A DNA stretch of 6,942 bases, taken from assembly GCA_049644305.1 (NCBI GenBank), contig JBARRQ010000030.1, forward strand, positions 1-6,942. Direction: 5' to 3'. The notes beneath the pieces were generated by a model. The model saw only the letters and a list, made by a program, of their open reading frames with translations, was not told the origin of the DNA and made no database searches. Source of the stretch: AC-32 sp049644305 (GTDB taxonomy: Bacteria > Actinomycetota > Thermoleophilia > Gaiellales > Gaiellaceae). Made by a program: the position numbers and the translations under genes. Below, one piece after another: positions 1 to 5,065 of the stretch. The stretch's first letter is position 1. Each line of letters begins with the position of its first letter.

Positions 1-294
1 GCCGTCTCGCAGGGCTTCGTTGAGCGCGGCTACCACCTCGGCCACGTGACCGGCCACTCGATCGGGATGACGATGATCGAGTTCCCGAAGATCGGCGAAG
101 GTGTCGAGACCGAGCTGCGGGAGAACATGGTCTTCTCCATGCATCCCCACGCGATCGCGGAGAACGGCCGCGACTGCCTGTACATGCAGGAGACGTGGCT
201 GGTCGGGCGGGAAGGCGGCATCGCGCTTTCCGGCCTCCCGATGAAGATCTTCGAAGGCATCGAGACGAGGGCCGAGCGGGAAGCCGCACGCTGA
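1..294 (+). CDS. M24-family peptidase/creatinase-like protein, C-terminal part (5' end outside window)
   Basis: The reading frame is open from base 1 and stops at TGA 292-294, giving 97 visible residues of the C-terminal catalytic half of an M24 ('pita-bread') protein such as an Xaa-Pro peptidase or creatinase-type hydrolase. The signature is visible: G-H-V-T-G-H-S-I-G at residues 14-22, whose His19 fits the family's histidine, then the E-N-M-V-F-S-M-H-P segment at 41-49 and Q-E-T-W at 63-66, whose Glu64 fits the last metal-ligand position. In canonical metallo-members the segment before Pro49 is F-T-I-E-P, with a metal-binding Glu. Here that place is His48, so this may be a divergent or creatinase-like member without the usual two-metal centre. 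The N-terminal domain and the two Asp ligands lie upstream and cannot be seen, so substrate and full function are open. Family assignment is confident; the enzyme name is not. Confidence 0.85.
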   Translation, partial: AVSQGFVERGYHLGHVTGHSIGMTMIEFPKIGEGVETELRENMVFSMHPHAIAENGRDCLYMQETWLVGREGGIALSGLPMKIFEGIETRAEREAAR

Positions 295-435
295 GCTGAC
301 CGCCCACTTCACGCGCCAGTTGCGTGCCAGTGCGCGCAGCAACGAGCGGCCTTGAGCGGTCTTGACCGGAGAAGGTCATCGCCTCGCGCGAGGAGCATGA
401 ACGTGGTTCCCACACACGGATTCCGGCTCGATCAA

Positions 436-524
436 CGGCGGGGGTGGGATTCGAACCCACGGGGCCGCTTTCGCGGCCCAACGGTTTTCAAGACCGTCCC
501 ATTCGTCCGCTCTGGCACCCCGCC
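436..524 (-). tRNA. tRNA-Ser (anticodon UGA)
   Basis: The minus strand folds into a complete class II tRNA of 89 nt. The acceptor arms GGCGGGG (524-518) and CCCCGCC (443-437) pair over 7 bp, with discriminator G at 436, as expected for serine. The D stem is CCA/TGG. The anticodon stem is ACGGT/ACCGT with loop CTTGAAA, giving anticodon UGA, which reads UCA and other UCN codons. A long variable arm has a perfect 7-bp stem capped by GAAA; this arm is the main identity element for seryl-tRNA synthetase. The T arm is GTGGG-TTCGAAT-CCCAC. The 3' CCA is not encoded (the next bases are TTG), so it must be added after transcription. It lies downstream of, and co-oriented with, serS, the gene for its charging enzyme, and two broken copies of it lie between them. 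Confidence 0.97.
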
Positions 525-540
525 TTGCGTCTAATTGTCG

Positions 541-568
541 CAATAGAGCCGCAGGCCGGCTCCCCAAA
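541..568 (-). promoter_or_regulatory. Possible tRNA-Ser promoter
   Basis: On the minus strand TTTGGG (568-563) and CTATTG (546-541) are separated by 16 bp and would start transcription about 10 nt upstream of the mature tRNA 5' end. The matches to consensus are weak. Some support comes from the homologous spacer upstream of the broken tRNA copy, where the first element is kept as TTTGAG but the second has drifted to CTGCTG. Read-through from serS is an alternative source of the tRNA. Confidence 0.25.
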
Positions 569-594
569 CGATTGACCCTCGCCTCCGCGCGCAA

Positions 595-670
595 GGAGGG
601 GGCTAACGGGGGAATCAGGGGTTCCCCCGTTTCCGAAGACCGTCCCATTCGTCCGCTCTGGCACCCCGCC
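595..670 (-). pseudogene. Broken tRNA-Ser copy B (5' 35 nt intact)
   Basis: Bases 636-672 are identical to 490-526 over 37 bp, an offset of 146. They cover the first 35 nt of tRNA-Ser (acceptor 5' strand, D arm, 5' anticodon stem and loop up to the first anticodon base) plus two leader bases. After that the sequence diverges. The 3' anticodon stem, variable arm and T arm are absent and are replaced by a 10-bp hairpin (605-631). The unit ends in CCCCTCC (601-595 on the minus strand), which can pair with the 5' GGCGGGG except for one C-T mismatch. It resembles the true 3' acceptor CCCCGCC with one change. I read it as a tRNA gene with its interior deleted or replaced. Whether its transcript has any role is unknown. 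Confidence 0.75.
605..631 (-). terminator. Strong hairpin in broken tRNA copy B, possible terminator
   Basis: AACGGGGGAA (605-614) and TTCCCCCGTT (622-631) form a perfect 10-bp inverted repeat with a 7-nt loop. It occupies the place of the missing interior of copy B. No U-rich tail follows on the minus strand (next bases AGCCCCC), so intrinsic termination is uncertain. A structural role in the transcript is the alternative. Confidence 0.4.
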
Positions 671-733
671 TTACTTCCGATTGTGCAGCAGAGCCGCGGG
701 GCGGCCCTCAAACGGTGTCGCCTGCGAGGGCAA

Positions 734-757
734 GGAGGGGCTAACGTTCCCCCCTCC
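734..757 (-). terminator. Hairpin downstream of serS, possible terminator
   Basis: On the minus strand GGAGGGG (757-751) and CCCCTCC (740-734) form a perfect 7-bp stem with a 10-nt loop, followed by TTGCCC. It begins 18 nt past the serS stop. The U tract is only two bases, so it is at best a weak intrinsic terminator. This pairing competes with that of the same CCCCTCC with the GGCGGGG of copy C. Confidence 0.35.
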
Positions 758-773
758 AATCTGGCACCCCGCC
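734..773 (-). pseudogene. Broken tRNA-Ser copy C (5' 14 nt only)
   Basis: Bases 760-775 repeat 657-672 exactly (16 bp), which is the first 14 nt of tRNA-Ser plus its two leading A residues. About 20 nt further along the minus strand comes the same GTTAGCCCC...TCCTTGC tail that ends copy B. The CCCCTCC in it (740-734) is again complementary, with one mismatch, to the 5' GGCGGGG. The 5' edge abuts the serS stop codon: base 775 is both the last base of the TGA and part of the repeat. It is the most reduced member of the array. Confidence 0.6.
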
Positions 774-798
774 TTCAGCCAAGTTTAGGCGGGGCGCC
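763..798 (-). terminator. Hairpin spanning the serS stop codon
   Basis: In the minus-strand RNA GGCGCCCCGCCT (798-787, the last serS codons) pairs with AGGCGGGGTGCC (774-763, the start of broken tRNA copy C). The result is 12 bp with one G-U pair, around a 12-nt loop that contains the stop codon. Only the minus strand gives the G-U pair; the plus strand would have an A-C mismatch. This suggests the RNA structure belongs to serS mRNA. No U tract follows, so mRNA end protection or processing is as likely as termination. Confidence 0.4.
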
Positions 799-1995
799 GA
801 ATGCCAATAGGGGCTCGGGTACCGCGATCGCGCCACTCGCCTCCTGGAAATTCTCCATCACCGCGATCAGCCAGCGCGCGGTCATCGCCGTCCCGTTCAG
901 TGTGTGGACGGGCTCCAGCTTCCCCTCGCGGCGGAAGCGGATGCCCAGCCTCCGCGCCTGGTAGTCCGTCGTGTTCGAGGTCGAGCTGATCTCGCGGTAG
1001 CGCTCCTGGCCCGGGAACCACGCCTCGATGTCGTACTTCTTCGCCGCCGACGCGCCGAGGTCTCCGGCTGCGACGTTGACGACGCGGTACGGCAGGCCGA
1101 GCTCCTGGACGAGCTCCTCCTCGATCGCCAGCAACTCCTCGTGTGCCTCGGAAGAGCGGTCCGGCTCGCAGAAGACGAACATCTCGACCTTGTCGAACTG
1201 GTGCACACGGAACATCCCGCGTGTGTCCTTTCCGGCCGCGCCCGCCTCACGGCGGAAGTTGGTCGAGTAGCCCGCGTAGCGCAGCGGGAGGCGCTCGAGC
1301 TCCTCGCCCAGGTGGAAGGCGGCAAGCCCGACCTCCGACGTGCCGGTGAGGTAGAGCTCATCTCGCTCGATCCGGTAGATGTTGACCTCGTCGGTGGGCA
1401 GGAAGCCTGTGCCGTACATCGCCTCCTCCCGGACGAGCACCGGCGGAAGCACCGGCACGAAGCCCTTCGCCACGATCCGGTCGAGTGCGAGGCGATACAG
1501 CGCGAGCTCGAGCAACGCGACGTCTCCGAGGCGATAGGCGAATCGCGCGCCTGACATTCGGGCGGCCCGTTCGAGGTCGATCCAGCCGTGCGGGGCGGCG
1601 AGATCGAGGTGGTCGCGCGGCTCGAACTCGAACGACGGCGGCTCGCCGACGCGCTTGATCTCGACCGCGTCCTCTTCGGTCATCCCGTCCGGCGCGGTCG
1701 GGTCGGGCGGGTTGGGCACGCGGTCGAGCAGCTCCTGCCGCCGCTGGGACGCCTGCTCGTGCTCGGCCTCGACCGCCTGCAGGTTGGCCTTCAGCTCCCG
1801 GAGCTGCTCGAGCTGCTCCGGGGAAGGCTTGCCGGTGGTCTTCGTCTTGGCGCGCAGCTCGCTCGCCTCGGTCTCGAGCTCGCGCCAGCGCTCATCGGCC
1901 TCGAGCAACTGGTCGAAGATCTCGGCGGCTCCCTTGCGTGCGAGGGCGGTGCGGAATCCCTCCGGATCTGCCCGTGCGGCTCTGAGGTCGATCAA
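775..1995 (-). CDS. serS: Seryl-tRNA synthetase
   Basis: This class II aminoacyl-tRNA synthetase activates serine with ATP and charges tRNA-Ser in the cytoplasm. The 406 residues are slightly fewer than the usual 420-430. The order is complete. An N-terminal two-helix coiled coil (about 27-100) grips the tRNA long variable arm. R-M-S-G at 146-149 leads into the catalytic core. T-G-T-S-E at 217-221 belongs to the serine pocket. Motif 2 runs from F247-R-R-E through about 271, and motif 3 covers N-G-T-A-M-T-A-R-W around 367-375, with the ATP-binding Arg374. The start is TTG at 1995-1993. It was chosen because M-I-D-L-R matches the usual family N-terminus, and it overlaps the upstream cytochrome stop as TTGA. 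The GAAGGG directly before TTG is too close for a normal Shine-Dalgarno, so translational coupling is likely. A cognate tRNA-Ser and two broken copies lie downstream. Confidence 0.97.
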   Translation of the reverse strand: MIDLRAARADPEGFRTALARKGAAEIFDQLLEADERWRELETEASELRAKTKTTGKPSPEQLEQLRELKANLQAVEAEHEQASQRRQELLDRVPNPPDPTAPDGMTEEDAVEIKRVGEPPSFEFEPRDHLDLAAPHGWIDLERAARMSGARFAYRLGDVALLELALYRLALDRIVAKGFVPVLPPVLVREEAMYGTGFLPTDEVNIYRIERDELYLTGTSEVGLAAFHLGEELERLPLRYAGYSTNFRREAGAAGKDTRGMFRVHQFDKVEMFVFCEPDRSSEAHEELLAIEEELVQELGLPYRVVNVAAGDLGASAAKKYDIEAWFPGQERYREISSTSNTTDYQARRLGIRFRREGKLEPVHTLNGTAMTARWLIAVMENFQEASGAIAVPEPLLAFGAPPKLG

Positions 1996-2411
1996 CCCTT
2001 CGTCAGGTAGGCGACGAGATCCGCGATCTGCTTGTCGCTCAGCGTCTGGCCGAAGTTCGGCATCACGTTCGAGAAGCCCGGCTGGATGTACGCGGCGGGG
2101 TTCTTGATCGACTCGAACGTGAACTGCTTCAGCGAGCCGCGGTTCGCCTGACGGGCGTACTGGGCCAGCTTGGCGAGGTCTGGCCCGATGTTCGCCTTCG
2201 TCCCGGCAGGTTTGAACGTGTGGCAGCCGCCGCAGCCCTGCGACTTGAAGAGCGCGGCGCCCGCCTTGGCATTCCCGGCTGGGACACCAGTCTGCGTCGT
2301 GCCTGTCGGTACCGTGCCGACCACCTTCTCGGCCGTTGGCATCACGGTCTGGCCGCCGCCGCAGCCGGCGAGCAGAAGCGAGACTCCGAGAAGCGGCGCG
2401 AGGCGTCGCAT
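1992..2411 (-). CDS. Lipoprotein c-type cytochrome
   Basis: A small electron-transfer protein of 139 residues, probably tethered to the outer face of the cytoplasmic membrane. Residues 1-17 form a lipoprotein signal (two Arg, a hydrophobic stretch, then L-A-G-C with Cys17 as the lipidated residue). A Gly/Thr-rich linker follows to about 47. The single haem domain carries C60-G-G-C63-H64 for covalent haem attachment, with Met117 in V-M-P-N-F as the likely sixth ligand. The C-terminal helix L-S-D-K-Q-I-A-D-L-V-A-Y-L is typical of class I cytochrome c domains, including those of terminal oxidases. No Shine-Dalgarno precedes ATG 2411-2409; a TAGACT box 9 bp upstream suggests a nearly leaderless mRNA. 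It forms a transcription unit with serS. The partner is unknown, since no oxidase or other redox gene lies nearby. Confidence 0.93.
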   Translation of the reverse strand: MRRLAPLLGVSLLLAGCGGGQTVMPTAEKVVGTVPTGTTQTGVPAGNAKAGAALFKSQGCGGCHTFKPAGTKANIGPDLAKLAQYARQANRGSLKQFTFESIKNPAAYIQPGFSNVMPNFGQTLSDKQIADLVAYLTKG

Positions 2412-2420
2412 GCGCGGGCG

Positions 2421-2426
2421 AGTCTA
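2421..2426 (-). promoter_or_regulatory. Candidate -10 box of the cytochrome c-serS unit
   Basis: TAGACT on the minus strand fits the actinobacterial TANNNT pattern. It ends 9 bp before the cytochrome ATG, which would give a leaderless or very short-leader transcript and agrees with the lack of a ribosome binding site. No convincing -35 was seen. Confidence 0.35.
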
Positions 2427-2428
2427 AT

Positions 2429-2455
2429 GAAGCGGGCCGAGCCGCTCGCCGCTTC
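2429..2455. promoter_or_regulatory. 27-bp nested dyad, possible operator
   Basis: GAAGCGG (2429-2435) mirrors CCGCTTC (2449-2455), and inside them CGAGC (2438-2442) mirrors GCTCG (2444-2448). The dyad lies directly behind the candidate cytochrome -10 box, in the gap between two divergent genes, where a regulator of either could bind. GC-rich DNA makes such symmetry by chance fairly often, so this is tentative. Confidence 0.25.
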
Positions 2456-2522
2456 GCCCGAGCCGGCCCAGAGCACGAGCGCCGATCCCGCTGCCTGTCG
2501 CGGCGAGCGTGGTCGCCGGGGC

Positions 2523-2557
2523 TACAATCTCGACGAACCCTCTCGCCTCCAAGGAGG
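2523..2557 (+). promoter_or_regulatory. htpX -10 box and ribosome binding site
   Basis: TACAAT at 2523-2528 is a good -10 box in GC-rich surroundings, with no clear -35. AAGGAGG at 2551-2557 is a near-perfect Shine-Dalgarno, 10 nt before ATG 2568. It decides the htpX start: the same frame is open much further upstream (from 2220), but that part overlaps the cytochrome gene and lacks such a site. Confidence 0.55.
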
Positions 2558-2567
2558 CCGATTCTCG

Positions 2568-3488
2568 ATGAAAAGAAAGGCTTACGGACGCGACGCCGGA
2601 CTCTCGCTTCGGATGCTCCTGACGAGCTCCCTGCTCGGCCTGCTCTATGTCGGCTTCGCGCTAGTTCTCTTCTACGTATTCAACGCCGGTCTCGTGCTGA
2701 TGTTGGTGATCGTGATCGGCATCGCGATCTTCCAGTACTACACATCGGACAAGCTCGCACTCGCTGCGTCCGGCGCCAAGATCGTCAGCCCGGACGAGGC
2801 GCCTGAGCTGCACGCGATGGTCGAGCGGCTGGCCGCAATGGCCGACATCCAGAAGCCGCGCGTCGCGATCGTCGACACCGACGTCCCGAACGCGTTCGCA
2901 ACCGGGCGCAACCAGAAGCACGCCGTCGTCGCGGTGACGCGGGGGCTGCGGGAACGCCTCGACGAGAAGGAGATCGAGGGCGTGCTTGCGCACGAGCTGA
3001 CGCACATCGCCAATCGTGACGTGCTCGTGATGACGGTCGCCTCGTTCTTCGCGATGCTGGCCGCTCTCCTGACCCGCTTCGGCCTGTACGCCGGCATGTT
3101 CGGCGGCTTCGGCGGCAACCGCGACAACAACAACAACTCGGTCCCGATCTGGCTGATCGTGGTGCTGGTTTCCGTCGTGACGTACTTCGTCAGCTGGATC
3201 CTGATCCGCACGATCTCGCGATACCGCGAGTACGCAGCCGATCGCGGCTCCGCGCTGATCACGGGCGCGCCGGAGTATCTGATGAGCGCGCTCCAGAAGA
3301 TCTCGAGCCAGATCACGCTGATTCCGCAGCGCGACCTGCGGGAGGTCGAGGGCATGAGCGCCTTCTTCATCATCCCGACCCGTCTGAAGCAGGGCACGGC
3401 CGAGCTGTTCATGGACCATCCGCCGCTCGAGAAGCGACTCGCGGCGCTCGAGCGCATCGCCCGCGAGATGGGCAGGCCGGTCGCCTAA
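2568..3488 (+). CDS. htpX: HtpX-type membrane zinc metalloprotease
   Basis: HtpX (peptidase family M48) cleaves damaged or misfolded proteins in the cytoplasmic membrane. The 306 residues are close to the family's usual 280-300. Two hydrophobic segments lie near the N-terminus (about 16-38 and 40-57). The active site is H142-E-L-T-H146, with Glu143 catalytic and His142/His146 binding zinc. Further hydrophobic segments are at about 153-172 and 193-214. Glu221 in S-R-Y-R-E-Y-A-A-D is the third zinc ligand, and the C-terminal H-P-P-L-E-K-R-L motif (284-291) is typical. An unusual Gly/Asn-rich loop with four Asn (187-190) lies between the last two membrane segments. The ATG at 2568 is fixed by a strong ribosome binding site. 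Only 8 bp separate it from pspAB, a known neighbour of htpX in actinobacteria, which supports a shared role in envelope stress. Confidence 0.95.
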   Translation: MKRKAYGRDAGLSLRMLLTSSLLGLLYVGFALVLFYVFNAGLVLMLVIVIGIAIFQYYTSDKLALAASGAKIVSPDEAPELHAMVERLAAMADIQKPRVAIVDTDVPNAFATGRNQKHAVVAVTRGLRERLDEKEIEGVLAHELTHIANRDVLVMTVASFFAMLAALLTRFGLYAGMFGGFGGNRDNNNNSVPIWLIVVLVSVVTYFVSWILIRTISRYREYAADRGSALITGAPEYLMSALQKISSQITLIPQRDLREVEGMSAFFIIPTRLKQGTAELFMDHPPLEKRLAALERIAREMGRPVA

Positions 3489-3496
3489 TCGAATAG

Positions 3497-4072
3497 GTGG
3501 GCCTCGCGAACGTCCTCTTCGGGCGGAAGAAGCTCAAAGATCCGGCTCGCGAGCGGCTGTTCGCGATCTCGACGGCTCGGATCACGCTCCAGACCGAGCT
3601 TGACCTGAAGCCCACCGGGGCCGCGGGCGTTTGCTTCAAGTCGCTCTCGGCCGGCGAGTTCGTGCGGGCCGAGAACGAGCTCCAGCAGCTGCTCGAGGCG
3701 GTCGCGACCGAGTCCGGCTCGAAGGTCGAGCGCAAGAGCGACAACCTAGGCTTCGAGTGGCTGATCGTCCGCGACCAGGAGTTCGAGGACCTGGTGGCGA
3801 CAGCTCACATGGTCGCGTCGGAGCTGGAGGCGCGCGGCTTTGGGGCGCAGCTCCTCGCGGCAGTCTTCCCGTTCGAGGGTGGCTTCAAGGAGAAACGCGT
3901 GTACTGGATCTACGGCTTCAAGCGCGGCGCGTTCTGGCCGTTCGTCCCGACCGGGGAGGAGCATGAGCGGGACAACGCCGAGGAGCTCGAGCTGAAGGCG
4001 AAGCTCGAGAACGAGCTCCCGATCGAGCAGGACCTGACACGGTGGTTCGGGGTCTTCGACGCGCCTCTGTAG
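3497..4072 (+). CDS. pspAB: PspA-associated protein PspAB
   Basis: This 191-residue soluble protein resembles the PspAB family, which is found next to htpX and in genomes carrying PspA in actinobacteria and archaea; its biochemical role is not established. The GTG start at 3497 is 8 bp after the htpX stop and gives M-G-L-A-N-V-L-F-G-R-K-K, a typical beginning for the family. The weak AGGTGG around the start implies translation coupled to htpX. No signal peptide or membrane segment is present. The C-terminal third is aromatic (W-I-Y-G-F-K-R-G-A-F-W-P-F near 140-152) and then highly acidic and charged (E/D-rich from about 156). I assign the name by recognition of the sequence pattern and of the htpX neighbourhood. 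Its last 31 bases overlap the esterase gene in another frame. Confidence 0.8.
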   Translation: MGLANVLFGRKKLKDPARERLFAISTARITLQTELDLKPTGAAGVCFKSLSAGEFVRAENELQQLLEAVATESGSKVERKSDNLGFEWLIVRDQEFEDLVATAHMVASELEARGFGAQLLAAVFPFEGGFKEKRVYWIYGFKRGAFWPFVPTGEEHERDNAEELELKAKLENELPIEQDLTRWFGVFDAPL

Positions 4073-4905
4073 CCGCGGCGGCAGCCGCGGTCGTCTTCGG
4101 AACGGGCGGATCCACTGCGTCCCCGCGCCTCCACGGCACGCTTCGCGAGGACTCGATGCACTCGAAGGCAGTGCGGGGAACGCTCGCGTTCGACATCTAC
4201 CTGCCGCCCGGCTACGCGAGCTCGACCGCTCGCTATCCGGTCGTCTACTTCCTGCACGGCCTGCCTGGCTCGACGTACTCGTTCCGTGGGATGTCGACGT
4301 TTGCGCGGGCTCTGGACGAGATCGGGCGGCCGGCGATCTTCGTCGCGCCGCAGGGCGCGCGGGACGGCGACGACGACCCGGAGTACCTGGATTGGGGGCC
4401 GGGACGGAACTGGGAGACCGCGATCGGAGAGGAGCTGCCGCGCTACATCGACGCGCACTTCCGGACGATTGCCGACCGCCGCGCGAGGGCGGTAGTTGGG
4501 CTCTCGGCCGGCGGTTACGGCGCGGTGCTGCTGGCGCTGCACCATCTCGACTCCTACTCGGTGATCCAGTCTTGGAGCGGCTACTTCCACCCGACCAACC
4601 GCACAGGGGAGGCGGCGATCGATCTCGGCTCCGCCGCTGCGAACCGACACGCGACCGCTCACACGTTCGTGGGCGTCCTACGGCGATCGTTTCGGCGCCA
4701 GCCGACGTTCTTCGCCTTCTACGTGGGTCGCGGCGACGCGGCGTTCCGCGCCGAGAACAGGCTTCTGCATCGCGAGCTCGCCGCTGCGGGAGTGCCGCAC
4801 ATCTTCGAGCTCTACGCCGGAGCGCACGAGCAGGCGCTCTGGAACAGGCACTCCGCCACATGGCTCAGGCTTGCGCTCCGGCACCTCAATCGCGCTCGCC
4901 CGTAG
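4042..4905 (+). CDS. Secreted alpha/beta-hydrolase, esterase-D/antigen-85-like
   Basis: A putative serine esterase of 287 residues with an alpha/beta-hydrolase fold (PF00756-type). The triad can be read: Ser155 in G-L-S-A-G-G-Y-G, Asp232 in Y-V-G-R-G-D, and His262 in G-A-H-E. Y-F-L-H-G at 69-73 would supply the oxyanion-hole region, and Y-L-P-P-G-Y at 53-58 is the usual entry to the domain. With the GTG start at 4042 the N-terminus is a signal peptide: Arg3/6/7, an Ala/Val core, and a likely cut near G-S-T-A at 23-26. AGGA at 4029-4032 may serve as ribosome binding site. An ATG at 4156 would give a cytoplasmic form but removes the export signal and has little else in its favour. The 31-nt overlap with pspAB suggests co-transcription with htpX-pspAB. 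The substrate (acyl esters, cell-envelope lipids or other) cannot be told from sequence. Confidence 0.85.
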   Translation: MVRGLRRASVAAAAAAVVFGTGGSTASPRLHGTLREDSMHSKAVRGTLAFDIYLPPGYASSTARYPVVYFLHGLPGSTYSFRGMSTFARALDEIGRPAIFVAPQGARDGDDDPEYLDWGPGRNWETAIGEELPRYIDAHFRTIADRRARAVVGLSAGGYGAVLLALHHLDSYSVIQSWSGYFHPTNRTGEAAIDLGSAAANRHATAHTFVGVLRRSFRRQPTFFAFYVGRGDAAFRAENRLLHRELAAAGVPHIFELYAGAHEQALWNRHSATWLRLALRHLNRARP

Positions 4906-4947
4906 AGGGTGCAGCGGCGCCGCACGAGCCGCTCTCGCCGGCACCCT
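4906..4947 (+). terminator. Terminator after the htpX-pspAB-esterase operon
   Basis: AGGGTGC (4906-4912) pairs perfectly with GCACCCT (4941-4947), and AGCGGC (4913-4918) with GCCGCT (4928-4933) extends the fold. TTTCGTT follows as a short U-rich tail. It begins directly after the esterase stop codon (TAG 4903-4905). Confidence 0.7.
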
Positions 4948-5025
4948 TTCGTTACGCCTGAGACACACACGCGTGCGCTTTTCGCCGCTACGCTCGCAGC
5001 GGGGAGGAGGCTACGGGCACCAATT

Positions 5026-5055
5026 GTTCACGCGCACGCGGGCGCGCGCGCGAAC
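5026..5055 (-). terminator. Terminator after pspA-pspAA
   Basis: On the minus strand GTTCGCGCGCGC (5055-5044) pairs with the mirror segment ending in GTGAAC (5037-5026), a stem of about 12 bp with two G-U pairs. These would be A-C mismatches on the plus strand, so the structure belongs to the minus-strand transcript. It starts 10 bp beyond the pspAA stop. The tail AATTGG is poor in U. Together with the plus-strand hairpin at 4906-4947 it insulates the two convergent operons; nothing else recognisable lies in 4948-5025. Confidence 0.55.
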
Positions 5056-5065
5056 ATCTAACTGC

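Larger units (their letters stand above)
490..775 (-). repeat. Decaying tandem array: tRNA-Ser 5' part plus spacer
   Basis: Three units are spaced 146 and 103 bp apart. The spacers upstream of the real tRNA (525-594) and of copy B (671-733) are homologous to each other. On the minus strand both begin TCCTTGC, share GCGGCTCT and an ACAAT block in their second half, and end in AA just before GGCGGGG. The spacers have drifted clearly while the 37-bp tRNA part has not changed at all. This is best explained by tandem duplication of a [spacer + tRNA] unit followed by loss of tRNA interiors. Confidence 0.7.

Noticed and set aside
357..393. Small hairpins near the M24 and tRNA 3' ends (CGGTC/GACCG at 357-368; palindrome CCTCGCGCGAGG at 382-393)
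   Set aside because: Stems of 4-5 bp with tiny loops and no U tract; not enough for terminators. The 295-435 interval holds nothing else I can support.
352..964. Open frames across the tRNA-Ser array, both strands (352-534, 376-759, 572-964)
   Set aside because: They run through tRNA and repeat sequence or into serS, are rich in Arg, Pro and Ala as expected for GC-rich non-coding frames, and show no recognisable domain.
2661..3457. Long minus-strand open frames opposite htpX
   Set aside because: They are antisense shadows of a clearly coding, motif-complete htpX, with atypical His/Asp- or Ser/Arg-rich composition.
3746..4861. 371-codon minus-strand open frame opposite pspAB and the esterase
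   Set aside because: Arg/Ser/Pro-rich with no domain, and it would overlap two genes with visible family motifs; an artefact of high GC.
4968..4975. Palindrome CACGCGTG and hairpin 4985-5002 in the convergent intergenic region as regulatory sites
   Set aside because: Short, GC-rich and located between two gene 3' ends; chance symmetry or part of terminator surroundings is sufficient.
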